From assembly GCA_030704615.1 (NCBI GenBank), contig CM060731.1, positions 93,414,756-93,478,755 of the forward strand: 64,000 nt of DNA. The letters run 5' to 3'. Below, piece after piece: positions 10,257 through 33,314 of the stretch. The stretch comes from Takakia lepidozioides. Lineage: Eukaryota > Streptophyta > Takakiopsida > Takakiales > Takakiaceae. The stretch's first letter is position 1; each line of letters starts with the position of its first letter. The notes beneath the pieces are model-generated. The model was given only the letters and a program-made list of their open reading frames with translations. It had not been told where the DNA came from and searched no databases. The position numbers and the translations under genes were made by a program.

Positions 10257-10500
10257 TGGCAGTGGATGTGACTAGTGGCAGCTAACAAGACCTGGGAGGC
10301 CAAGCTCATAGGAGTCAATACCCGAGATCTTAGGCTCAAGTTCACAGGTTGCAAGACGGGGACTAACGATGGGGCAACTCTTGTACCCGGCCTCTTGATC
10401 TATCGACTTTGAGTGTAGTAGGGACAGTGGTGGAGGACTTAGTGAAGCTATGGCCACTATCACATCTTGTGGCTACCTGGACTTAGAGGGACCTATGGTC
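10257..10500 (+). mobile_element. gypsy copy 1, 3' non-coding end
   Basis: The sequence resembles the 3' non-coding part of the copies at 39228-39480 and 17933-18180 (GAGGCC..., CCCGGCCTCTTGAT). It runs to GACTTAGAGGGACCTATGG and then diverges just before where the polypurine tract and LTR should be. The element is truncated here. Confidence 0.6.
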
Positions 10501-10920
10501 TCAACATCAATCCACTGTGTATCACTGGAATCATATTTGAACTTCAAGTGACATCTACTTTTAGAGGACCAATTCAAAAACATCATAATCGAAGGACCCC
10601 CAGATTTGGGTAGAGCAGGCTTATTCATCAAATAAGCATGATGAATGAATGAAGTTTTGAGAAGATTTCATCCTGATGGATTAGAGTTGGATGAAATATG
10701 AGAAACTTCACAATGATGGATATATTATACTGTAGATAAAACCCTTTATCACATTAATTTTTTAAGTAAAACTCTGGATTTTTTGTGACCATGTTTAAAA
10801 AAAAACTGGGTGAAATGATATTGTTCTACCATATTTTCTAAGTAAAACTTTTCTAAAATTTACCTCAAAAAAATAAACTACACCCTATATTTGTTCTTAC
10901 ACGGGGAGTGACCCCCCCAA
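10501..10920. other. AT-rich non-coding stretch
   Basis: The stretch has A/T-rich words and short homopolymers, and no reading frame or repeat structure I can name. Confidence 0.4.
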
Positions 10921-10926
10921 GGGGAT

Positions 10927-11148
10927 ATGGTGGTTACGTTCGCCTCCACTATGCACCTACAACACAACAAGTCCAGCATGTTCTTTCGTGTCATTCCTCG
11001 GTGGAGGGAGAACCCCCTCATTCATGACGTGCGGTTGTGGCGATGGGACATGGAGACACAGAGCTGGAAGAAAGGGCTGGGAGTGGAGACAACCACCGTA
11101 CCAAAGTACGATTGGGACTTCAAGGATATTGATTGGCTGTCCGAGTGA
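10927..11148 (+). CDS. Small unrecognised ORF, 73 aa
   Basis: The frame ends in a tryptophan- and aspartate-rich stretch (RLWRWDMETQSW, KYDWDFKDIDWLSE), which looks like real protein sequence rather than a by-product. It could be an exon, because a splice-like CAG lies upstream. No family was recognised. A small convergent gene model lies at 12251-12600. Either could be transposon-borne. Confidence 0.35.
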   Translation: MVVTFASTMHLQHNKSSMFFRVIPRWRENPLIHDVRLWRWDMETQSWKKGLGVETTTVPKYDWDFKDIDWLSE

Positions 11149-11149
11149 T

Positions 11150-12240
11150 GGTGTTTCCAAGTATTGCGTGGATGGTGTCCACCATGCCTTGGTTAGGTTC
11201 ATGTAGCAAGTCATGTGAAGATGACATTGTCGTTTTCATTTCCTGTATTGCAAGTGCGCCTGATAATTTGATGCAAATTTATATGGAAGGTTGTTTGGTA
11301 CATGCATGCGGGTGATCTCCACTGCAGATAATTTCACTTTTGTTGTGCAGCTCATGATTCATGTATGTAAATTCCTCCATATATGTATTGTGGCAAATAC
11401 ATACATGAAACTGGGCCTGTTTCATACATACGAACTATGGCAACTACTCGTCTTTCAGTATTTGGATACTAACATACACTGAAAGGACAGGAAATGTTAA
11501 GAGGAATCCGTAATCATTCAATAAAATTGTATGGACATATGATTCTTCTACTATTGCAATGAGTTACAACCCTACAACTCATGTAATGACAGTAGGGGGC
11601 CTTCGTCATGCGTTCAGATCCTGTTGCCTTAATTGGCCAGTCATCCGATGGTACAGACCCGATTGCGAGTCATGTACGTATCTCACATGATATAGAGAGT
11701 AAGGGTGTTAACTTTAAATACATGTAGTGCAGCGATTTATGAATTCTTGGCCATCTGCATTGCATGGATGTACAGCGAAATCCACTCATTGTTCATTATA
11801 TGGCACTTTGCAGAGTGGCATGCCACTTTGCGATACGGTTTTGGACGTTCGGAGAATGGGAGAACCCAAGTGTTACCGTAAGTGACTTCAAATGAGATTC
11901 CTTCTCTATACACACCATGAAAGTCATGTCGCCTTCAGGCACATTTCTTCATACAGACCAATGGAATGAGTACAATATGGTATTGCAATTGCAGTCGTTA
12001 CAGTCGTCGCATGCAAATGGGAGGTTGGAGTATTACATCCTACCATGCAGCACTGTCCTTTAATGTGAAGTCCCAAACATAAAGAGAGAATTTCATAAGG
12101 TTTCTGTTCCTTTATTTGTGAATCACATTATAGGGCACATGAGGGTGTGAATTCATCATCACACAACAATAGAGAGGAGACTACAGATGAACAGTTTACA
12201 ACAACAGTCCAACTTGTGTCATAATGACACATGGAAGCTA
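11150..12240. other. No gene seen
   Basis: AT-leaning sequence with scattered short frames. I see no domain, repeat or RNA gene. Confidence 0.4.
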
Positions 12241-12250
12241 TTCCTGAGGC

Positions 12251-12600
12251 CTACACTGACAACATGAAAAGAGGAGTGTCATCCCCGTCAGGTACGGCAC
12301 TCTTCACAACATAGGGCGGCGCATGTGGAGTAAGGTCTTTCAACTCCATTTCCACCAGACGATGCATTTCGACCCTCTTCTGCAAAGCATCCTCCAAGGG
12401 AAACCATGTGTTGTCCAACTGCACAGTGCAAATGAGCATGTAAACAATCAGGAAAACATGGGTCACAACAAAATATAACATAGACAGTTTGTACATGACG
12501 GGGTGCCCAAGACTGGTACATACCAAACCCAGCCCCATTCGGACGAGGGTTCACAAATGTTTGATCGAGATAGAGGTCAATGTAGTGGGTGCAAAATGAT
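12251..12600 (-). CDS. Small two-exon unrecognised gene (partial)
   Basis: On the minus strand an exon ending FVNPRPNGAGFG is followed by a GTATGTACC donor near 12527. A TGCAG acceptor near 12421 opens a second exon, LDNTWFPLEDALQKRVEMHR and onward, ending LFMLSV and a stop at 12251. The joined product is at least 75 residues; the start is not fixed. The leucine/glutamate-rich second exon suggests a short helix. No family was recognised. Confidence 0.35.
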
Positions 12601-12689
12601 CCACACTCCCAGGTGGAATCCTGCTGGGTGTAGATGCATAAATAAGTATATTTTTATTTTCTGATCATGTTTTATCTTCAGCTAGGCAG

Positions 12690-14075
12690 TAGAGATGAGG
12701 AGAAGCTTTGGAATGAATACATTTCCGATCCCAGTCAATAGTGGAACAATCAAGGCAAAAAGGTGAATGCCTGTTGGAAGCAGACACAAGTCAACATAGG
12801 AACTACTGTGATAAGTAGGGTTCGGGTGTTTGCTGGAACAAATCTAGGCTGTCATTGTCATGCTAGCAGTAAGCCAATGTAGCAGCAAGGATGTATGCAT
12901 GATTTGTGCAGAGGCATGGACAGCTGAAGGAGCAAGGATAGAGTGGGGGTCCAGATTCATCCAAGAGGGCCGGATTCAAGCTCCAAATTACCTATGATTC
13001 CCTGTGGAAGGATAGGTACAAGATGGTCAACTGGAAGCCGCAGCAGCAGCGGCACAATTGATAAAATCAGTCAGTGGTAATCAAGACACCTTCTTCAACA
13101 CATTTCACCCTGTTTTTCCCTCTTATCAGAATCGGCCCTAAATTTTCATGTTGAATTTTGCAAGTTAGCTGGTTGAGTGAACCTTTGATAGTTTGGAGTG
13201 ACTGACATAATACTGCCAATGTGACAACATGAAAGTATCCAGAAACAAGTAACAGAGACGAGGAGAAGCTGTGGAATGAATACTTTTCTGACCCCAATTA
13301 ATGGTGGGACAATCGAGGCAAAAAGGTGAATGTCTGTTGGATTACAGAGAGTAGCAGATGCAATTGAGCATATGAACTAGTGTGATAAGTTGAGTTGGGT
13401 GTTTCCTAGAAAAAATCTAGGCTGTCATTGTCAGCTGCTAGCAGCAAGCCAAGGATGTATGCATGATTCGTGAAGAGGCATGGATAGCTGAAGGAGCAGG
13501 GATAGAGTGTGGGTCCAGATTCATCCAAGAGGGCCAGACTTCAAGCTCCATATTACCTACGATTCCCTTTGAATCAATAGCAACAAGAAACCTGCATGGG
13601 TAGATGGTCAACTGGCAGCAGCGGCACAATTGATAAAATCAAGCACCGCTAATGAAGGCATCTTCTTCAACCCATTTTTTTTTCCCTCTTATCAGAATCG
13701 GCCCTAAATTTCCATGTTGAATAAGTTAGCTGGTTGAGTGAATCTAGTTTGGAGTGATTTTGACATGACACTGCCAATGTGACATCAGGAAAGTATCAAA
13801 AAACAGGTAATAGAGATGAGGAGAAGCTGTGGAATGACTACTTTTCTAACCCCAGTCAATGATGGGACAACCGAGGCAAAAATGTGAATGTCTGTTACAT
13901 TACAGAGAGTAGCAGACGCAATTCAGCATAGGAACTAGTGTGATAAGCTGAGTTGTGTGTTTCCTAGAACAAATATAGGCTGTCATTGTCAGTTGCTAGC
14001 AGCAAGGCAAGGATGAATGCATGATTTTGTGCAGAGGCATGGATAGCTGAAGAAGCAGAGATAGAGTGTGGCAGC
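12690..14075. repeat. Diverged tandem repeat, unit about 560 bp, 2.5 copies
   Basis: The marker GAGGAGAAGCTNTGGAATGA recurs at about 12698, 13260 and 13818. The markers AGGCAAAAAGGTGAATG, TCTAGGCTGTCATTGTCA and GGCATGGATAGCTGAAGGAG follow each time in the same order. Units differ by point changes and small indels. No coding frame is shared between units. Confidence 0.85.
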
Positions 14076-14079
14076 TTAC

Positions 14080-15040
14080 CTGCACAAGGACTTGACCCTT
14101 AGGCAATCCCCTAAGCAGTAGTTGCTTTTGGGCTGCTTTTTTACTTTGGTCTTGTCTCATCTCTCTTGTTTTTTTCATTTTGTCCCATAAGCTCTTTGAG
14201 CTTTCCGCGGACGTTATAAAATACCATTTTGTTTCATTTCTCACTGGTTTATACAGTATTAATTCCTAACTACAACACTTGTTGGTAATTAACCATACTC
14301 AATAGTTAAGTTTATATTCAGATATGGCCACTACAAGGTAATAAGTACAACCCAACTACTACACGTCAACCGGGTTGGTATTTATAAGCAATTTATTTTA
14401 CTACACAGTTAAAATATTTCCCTATAGTATACAGTAAAAGGAGTAACCCAAATCCTAACAATATAGTAGTAAAATTAACTATTTGATATATCTGTTTCAC
14501 TATACAGTGAAAGTGATTACACAATCATCCACTATATAGTAATTTCTTCAACTACAAGTATGTCCACATGTATTGGTATAGTGCCACGGTTTAATACACG
14601 TCATAGTAAAATTGAAATCATGACCTGAATTCACAACTCCATAGTAGTAAAATGAACTACTAGGTGTCTACTAGGTTTCTATTGTCAACTACACGTGTAA
14701 TGGTATAGTGGCACGTTAGTACACGTCATAGTGAAACTTCTCACTGTATTGGTATAGTGAAACATTTCACTGCCCGACCTCTTACTCGAAAAAAAATAGT
14801 GGGCTCCACCATAGTGAAAGTTGTTTCACTGCATGCCTGTTTTGACTCGCCTAATACGACTTATGGAGGGTGTAGTAAAACATGCCTGAAACGACTATGA
14901 AAATAGTGAAACAAATAGTCGAAAAAACCACATCTTGTTGTAGTGCACTGACCCTTTTCCCTCCCATACTGCCGCTAGTGTATATGCGAGACGAAGCTGA
15001 AAAGAGAGAGATAGAGAGGCAGAGAGATAGTTACATCATC
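14080..15040. other. AT-rich region with many TATAGTGAAA/CACTATA words
   Basis: Many short inverted words (CACTATA/TATAGTG, ACACGT) recur irregularly. This suggests a decayed MITE-like or hAT-like non-coding element, but no clear termini could be placed. Confidence 0.3.
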
Positions 15041-15229
15041 TTTCAATACCTCACAACGTGTCGTCTGCTGATTGCAATGCACCTCGGATGGATTGGGAAC
15101 CGCTTGACTTGCCTGTCGGCCTCTTGGACATGTGAATCCCAAGGCTTCTTGGCCTGGAGGCCTTGGCGGGCTCAGAATCGCCTCTCCCAGGCGATTTCAT
15201 ATTAAAGGCGAATGAGATACAGGAGGTCA

Positions 15230-15600
15230 TGGAGTGGGTCTCTTTTTATGAGTTAGCGACATAATCTTTGGCGAAATCCACCACATCGTCGTTCAGTTCC
15301 GTTTCTACGCTGTTCCTGGTACGCGATGGGGATCGAAGATGCTGCCAGGTCTTGACCCCGACACCAAGAACGACCACTTCCTCATTGTCACCCTCTTTCA
15401 CTGGGTGGTGGACAAATGGATTGACACGAAGATCCTTGAACGAATGCCAGACGACGGACATGTCAACGAATTGGCGGTGTCGAGGCCTTGGACCTCACAT
15501 GCTACCCAACCTCTCGTTGGAAAGCTCTCGACGAGGAGGGGTGCACGGGCTTGGTCTGATGATTTTTGGACATGCGGTGTGGGAGATGTCGAATTCCAAA
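15230..15600 (+). pseudogene. Unrecognised coding relic
   Basis: One frame reads IIFGEIHHIVVQFRFYAVPG, PGLDPDTKNDHFLIVTLFHW, then WIDTKILERMPDDGHVNELA. This has protein-like composition but no starting Met and no match I know. It is followed directly by a tRNA-like SINE tail. It may be an exon or transposon passenger. Confidence 0.3.
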
Positions 15601-15635
15601 TACTTTTGGTCGCTGGAAATTCACAAAAAATAGCA

Positions 15636-15733
15636 AAAATGGGACAATGGTTGGAGCCTCGATGGGAGAGATATCAAGGGAAAGGTCTCCGGTTCAAATC
15701 TGGTCGTGGGCTCTCTAAAAAAAAAAAAAAAAC
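15636..15733 (+). mobile_element. tRNA-derived SINE relic with poly(A)
   Basis: GGTTCAAATCTGG (about 15690-15702) is a good internal box B. It is preceded by a G-rich tRNA-like 5' half with GGTTGGAGCC...GATGGGAGAG and followed by GTCGTGGGCTCTCT and a run of 16 A. This is the layout of a plant SINE head. Box A is degraded and the body is very short, so a tRNA pseudogene with a tail is an alternative. Confidence 0.45.
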
Positions 15734-15744
15734 TGATTAGATAT

Positions 15745-16235
15745 GGGATTGCACTTGGACCTAGATGACACTGGACACTTGGGCCTGTACATGGGAGATG
15801 CACTTGGATACATGAATAGAAGATTGCACTTGGGCTTAGATTTCAATTCTTCACACATGGGCCATTGACATAGGCCACACTAGAGGTCGCACTTGGGCCT
15901 CGACATAGGAGACCCACTTGGGTACATAAGAAATTGCACTTGGGCTTAGATTTCAATTCTTCACACATGGACCTTGACATAGGAGACGCTACTTGAATAC
16001 ATAGGGGATTGCACTTGGACTTAGATTTCAATTCTTAACACATGGGCCAATGGCGTAGGGTACCCTAGGCCTAGATCTCCCAAACAGGAGGGTCACTAGA
16101 TACATAGGGGATTGCACACTGGGCTTAGATGGGCCTCGACATAAGAGACGCACGTGGAGACGCCAAAGTTGGATGCATAGGAGATTGTACTTGGGCGTAG
16201 ATGACATTGGACACTTGGGCCAACGACACATGCTA
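15745..16235. repeat. Minisatellite, unit roughly 60-90 bp
   Basis: Phrases such as GATTGCACTTGGGCTTAGAT, TTCAATTCTTCACACATGG and GACATAGGAGACGCACTTGG recur in changing order across the block. Confidence 0.8.
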
Positions 16236-16259
16236 TCCTAGTCAATATATGAAGCGAGA

Positions 16260-16580
16260 CGTTTGTTTTGTTTTGTTTTGTTTTGTTTTGTCACGTTGAG
16301 ATGTCCCAAACCGCGAGGCCCCAGCGCTGGTGCTTGAAGTGCAACAGGGCCAGTAACCATAAAACATGGAAAAAACAGACTTCAAAAAAGGATGTTTTCA
16401 TTTCTCAAATCAAGGTTGCGTCAACGCAAGGTTGATTTGCATCAACACCTAGAGAAAAAAAAAAAAAAAAAAAAAAAAAACCCTGAAAAACTTAAAAACT
16501 TAAAAAACAATTAAAAAAAAAATTCTTTCATTTCTCAAATCAAGGTTGTGTCAATGCAAGGTTGATTTGCACCCCCCCCC
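16260..16580. repeat. TTTTG, poly(A), poly(C) tracts and a 55-bp direct duplication
   Basis: Six TTTTG units lie at about 16262-16290, A runs at 16450-16480 and a C run at 16571-16583. The segment TTTCATTTCTCAAATCAAGG (through GGTTGATTTGCA) occurs twice, at about 16397 and 16528. Expanded simple repeats only. Confidence 0.8.
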
Positions 16581-16829
16581 CCCAGTTTTAAAAAATAAAA
16601 ATAAAAATGAGTGTTGTCGGTGTATGTTATGTCATCAATCGTGTTGTGCGTGCGTCTGTCATTTGTTGCACTCGTTCCTCTATCTCATTCGTTCATTTGC
16701 GAACACAAAAAGTGACATTCAGATGATCAAATCCCACGGTTATAGGCCCCACGCTTATAGGCCCCCCATCATTTTGGTGACGTGGCGAGACCTTGGGTGT
16801 GCTCACGCCACGTTAGCACGAGCTCCACG

Positions 16830-16900
16830 TCAGTGGCTGTGAGCGTACGCTCACGCCACATCATCATTGTGTGAGCGTACGCTCATACGCGACGCTCATG
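16830..16900. repeat. GAGCGTACGCTC palindromes
   Basis: The 12-base palindrome GAGCGTACGCTC occurs at about 16841 and 16873, followed by GACGCTCATGCCG. The block is short and CpG-rich with no coding content. Confidence 0.5.
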
Positions 16901-16924
16901 CCGTAACGTCGTTGCCGCACAAGG

Positions 16925-17335
16925 GCTGAGGTCTGAATTTCAGTTGCAACTTGAAGAGAGCAGGAGACAGAGGCAGGCGGCCCAGGCAAGAATTACCCAA
17001 TGGGATTTTTGTGGTCCAGATAGCACAAACAAAGGAGGCTCGCAGAACTGCTATAAGAGCCGAAGCACGGACGACTGAGGCACATCAAATGGTCTAATGA
17101 ATCCGAGCCCAGGAGGAACAACGATGAACAAAAATTCAGAATCAGATTACTGCCCTGGATAACGCCATAAGGGAGGCCCATGAACGACTAACTCAAACTG
17201 TTGAGTGTTACAACCAAGATAAGAATGTTTGGTTGTAGGAGAAGCAGAGCTTGGAAGCACAAATTCAGCAGGTGCAAGAGAGCAATAAGGGGTACAACAG
17301 GTTGTGGTACCATATATTACCGCTACATACATATC
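16925..17335 (+). pseudogene. Coiled-coil gag-like relic
   Basis: Pieces of an alpha-helical coiled coil read LQLEESRRQRQAAQARI, QITALDNAIREAHERLTQTV and KQSLEAQIQQVQESNKGYN, with stops between them. Such glutamine-rich coiled coils are common at the start of plant gypsy gag proteins. The LTR at 17337 seems to have inserted into it. Confidence 0.45.
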
Positions 17336-17336
17336 G

Positions 17337-17932
17337 TGCACCTAAGCATCGTGCCACAACATACATCGCTGTCCACCACACATTCTAAGTACACAATCCT
17401 AGAAAGATATGTCACAATGTGATAAAAAATGAAAAATGGGAGAAGTGAAAGACAATGAAAACTTTCAAAGCATGAAGCACTCACACTAAGAACAAACCCT
17501 AGTCCTTCCAAGTGAAATCCACTCTATCACATAAACAAAGTCAAGCCAAGGGCAGATTTGCTAAACGAATACAAAGCCCTTAACACACTCCCACTCAATA
17601 CCTAGAGCTACGGAGGTGAGAGAGGTTCATTTAGGCTCAACTACAAGAAGATGAGCCCTCCTCAACCCTCACAAAGGGAAAACCCATTCTCATGTCCCAA
17701 GTGAGGTTTGACACCTCACTTGACATATGAGACCAAATGAAGTCCCAACACACAAAATACAAATATAATATCCAAAATGTCCTAATTAACTAGAAGTAGA
17801 TAATTTTAGTTAACCATGACTAACACCACACATTAGGTGCATGACATCTGTCGTTCACCTAACATCGTGCCACAACACACATCGCTGTCCACCACACATT
17901 CTAAGTACACAATCCTAGAAAGATATGCCACA
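17337..17932 (-). mobile_element. 3' LTR of PHD-gypsy copy 2
   Basis: Read on the minus strand it starts TGTGGCATATCTTTC right after a G-rich polypurine tract (CTAGGGGGGCGAT at 17932-17946). It has the same architecture as 38699-39228. Its first and last roughly 80 bases are near-identical direct repeats of each other (17337-17420 and 17855-17932). Confidence 0.7.
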
Positions 17933-18185
17933 ATCGCCCCCCTAGCTGGTGATTAAGTCCCTCTAACACCGGATAGCCGACAAGTACTGATCCAAATTGG
18001 ATCATCGTTTGGTCTTCAACCGCACATGCCCCAATTTCTAAAGGCTATGGATCAAGAGGCCGGGTGCAAGGAGAGCCTCGTCGTTAGTCGTCTGCCTGCA
18101 ATCCATGATCTACAATTGAGTATCCATGTGGCGTTGAGCTCCCACTAGCTAGATCCTAGATCACTTGTCAACCGGATAAATGCAC
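17933..18185 (-). mobile_element. gypsy copy 2, polypurine tract and 3' non-coding region
   Basis: This matches the corresponding parts of copies 1 and 3, with shared words GCACCCGGCCTCTTGAT and CTAGCTGGTG. Confidence 0.65.
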
Positions 18186-18838
18186 AGATGGGTGGACCAA
18201 AAACTGTGTAACATGCAGTTTCTGCAATGACCTCCCTCCATGGTTTTACCCATATTTGTCCAACAACTCAATATTTCATCTAAATTTATATGTGATAGGG
18301 TTTCTAACTATAATAGGCATGTGTACCAATTGTTAGATTGCAAAAACAATCATGTACCATAAAGCTATGGACTTTTAAAGTTGATTACTATGGACTGCAG
18401 ATGTTACACATTAAATCTTATGGACTAAAAAAACATCATCTACACTCATATAATGGCACAAATGCAAACATATTAGGGGTGCCATTTCTAAAACCAACCC
18501 AAATCCACTTTTATTTGGACTAGTTACCTTAGGAATTGAGAGCTATAGACTATTTTATACCTTAAAAACAAATTGTCCATTGCATATTATGTTTTGGGTT
18601 TTTGGGGTGTCATCTTTTAGCAAAAGGCATACAAACCTATAATTTACAATGGCCAGGTGGTATCTGGACAAGTGGTTGTAAACTCTAAATTTTGACTTCA
18701 AATTAAAATATCTAGTAAATAATGTCTTCAATATTTTGGGGGGGGGGGGACTCTTTACTAGAATTGTTTGTTATACTACTATCTATTTTTATGAAAATAA
18801 ACTAACAAAATTGGCTCAAGAAATATTTTTTTCCATGG
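18186..18838. other. AT-rich insertion in gypsy copy 2
   Basis: This block of about 650 bp interrupts the gypsy 3' region and is absent from copies 1 and 3. TATGGACT recurs several times. There are no termini or coding signal that I can define. Confidence 0.4.
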
Positions 18839-19870
18839 ACTTCCATTGACTCAACATCTGCCATTTCTGGTATGGCAGGACCAGGAGTCCTCCATTCATC
18901 CAGACGCTCATGGAAACGTGTACGGATGGTGCAGGCAGGGTCCTCCATCCATTCATGCAAATGCCCAACCTCACCATCGTCATGACCATTACCTCTATCC
19001 AAAGCATTGTGGACACAACCATTCTCCGCTAGGAACCTCCTCAAGTGGTGATGCTAAGCATCTTATGTGCCACCCCCTTGAGGATTTGTCACACACTAAC
19101 ATGATTGCGGCACCACTAGCATGCCCACATAGCATGCAACGCAACCCTGCAGGTATCACTGCAAAGTTGGGATCTATCATCCTATCCACATGTGGAAGGT
19201 GACATGGCGCACAATTGCGTACATGGTCCTTCCACACCATGCCATCTCAACCCTCTAGAGTCAACACTCCTGAGGGCAACACCTTTCGTACCCGTAGAAT
19301 CATATCGTGCTGTGACATCCAAGGTCATTGGTGCTGTCTGTTGCAGATACACATAGTCCCCAGGACTGAATCTCCGAACCCCCGGTCGATATCCTTCTCC
19401 ACGAATAGTGACATATCTCAATGTGTCTCGGTGTTGGGCAATAGCAAGGTTCTCAAAAACCATAGGCATGACTCTCTTGAACAACTCTGCCCGCTGGTCA
19501 CACGCTTGTGTCCACACATCTGGATCATCAAGGTTGAGGACTACTGCAGCCTCCTTGCGAATAGATGCAGGCAAATTTGGCTCTCGGCCAAAGATAATGA
19601 AATAAGGCGAGAACGAGGCAAGTGATGCTTGCTTGCTAAACCTGAGCCCATGACCAACCAAGGTAGCTGAAGGTCCCAATTTCCCAAGTGTCCCTTCTGC
19701 AAACCATACTTGCGCAAGCCCCTCTTGACTGTTTGCACAACCCTCTCTGCTAAGCCATCAGCCTCGGGATGATTCCGAGAAGTAGTACGGTAATCTATCA
19801 AGGCTTGCTTACACAAAGCCTGAAATTCCCCAAGAACTCCCTCCCCTAGTCCGTGAGTACCTTGGCTGGA
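18839..19870 (-). pseudogene. Ty3/gypsy pol relic, copy 2: integrase C-terminal half and PHD finger
   Basis: It begins near the second catalytic Asp (LTD*GREFLGEF), followed by NHPEADGLAERVVQT with the catalytic Glu. The connecting region includes DYVYLQQTAPMTLDV. It ends with a PHD finger at 19150-18995 (CMLCGHASG, MLVCDKSSRGWHIRC, WLCPQCF). Here the fourth PHD cysteine is Ser (CDKS). A stop and several frameshifts are present and the rest of pol is deleted. Confidence 0.85.
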
Positions 19871-19997
19871 GGGCTATGATATAAGTCAGTACCTAACCAT
19901 CTTACCCTCCCAGTACAAGCTACTTGGTGTATTTTAATAATACTCTTCTCTAATCCCCATTCTGGTTCTGCTGCATATACTATCTTAATTATATTTT

Positions 19998-20183
19998 TCA
20001 TCCATTTGGCAAATCAATAAATCTATGAAAAAACTCCTTGGCTAAAACCTGTTCCTCATTTTCGCAGGTAATTTGATTTGGATCAAATCCTTTCAATGTC
20101 CATCCTCCATGATCCCACCAGATGTTAGTCACATCCACAAATTCCTCAAGATTTTTTTCAAGATCCCCAGTATGGTCGCCAAA
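19998..20183 (-). mobile_element. LTR-element leader joined to the gypsy relic
   Basis: It starts (minus) TTTGGCGACCATACTGGGGA directly inside the LTR at 20184, the same leader start as at 114. It then reads into a short gag-like frame (EEFVDVTNIWWDHGGW). It joins integrase sequence at about 19870, so gag to mid-pol is missing or two elements are fused. Confidence 0.5.
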
Positions 20184-20720
20184 TGTTGAACGGTTTTTAT
20201 GCACCCATCCCTTAGCCAATCTTGGTAGGTATTCTAGATGGGAGGTATTGGAATACTCTAAGTATTCTTGCCGTTCAGAATCGGTAGACATGACTTATTG
20301 CAGATGGTATCACGACGGATTAGTGATGCACAATCTCTCTGGATATAACAAGGCTTCATGGCTTAGTGAACTTGGTTATCCTTTACGTAGATAGGGTGGT
20401 TCTCCTTGACGAAGATAATACATTGATTATGTGTAAGGGTCTTGATTGGCTCCTGCAGCTACAAATCTCTACTTAGTTATTCCTTAGTGTTGATGTTCGT
20501 ATTCAGGTACAGTCCTAAGTGTGGGATCTCAACATATCCTTTAATTATAATCCTCTTTAAGTAACATAAGCATTCACATTACTTAAGCATCCATATTACC
20601 AAGCTTAAAGACACATACAGTGGTTCCGAATAAGCATCATCATCTTTATCAGCTCATAACAGCAATTACAAGGTCCTCTCCCTCATCACGCTCTGTCTAA
20701 GTTCAATACACTCTCGAAGA
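20184..20720 (-). mobile_element. LTR (outer end approximate)
   Basis: It begins TGTTGAACGG at the leader junction, as at 115. It is only distantly similar to 115-700. Its outer end lies upstream of the phosphoglucomutase promoter region and could supply or disturb regulatory sequence there. Confidence 0.45.
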
Positions 20721-21004
20721 GAGTCCAGGCTGTGTGGAGGAGGCTAGGCTCTCTAGACCATGCACTTGGAAGGAGTGAATTTGGTAATATTTGCAAAATC
20801 AGGTTTCTATTGAGCCTTTTTGCCGGGTACCCGGTGTATGTATGATGCATGGACATGATGAACATGAGCATGAGCTGTTATGGGGGCGAAGCAGGGTGAC
20901 CCTTGCAATCTGCAGAGCGACCCGACCTGCGAGTGCATTCTCACCGCTGCTTGTCTGTGTTGGGCTCTGTCAAATCCACGCTGCGGAGCTCTGCGCTGCC
21001 CGCC

Positions 21005-33314
<12,310 letters not shown>

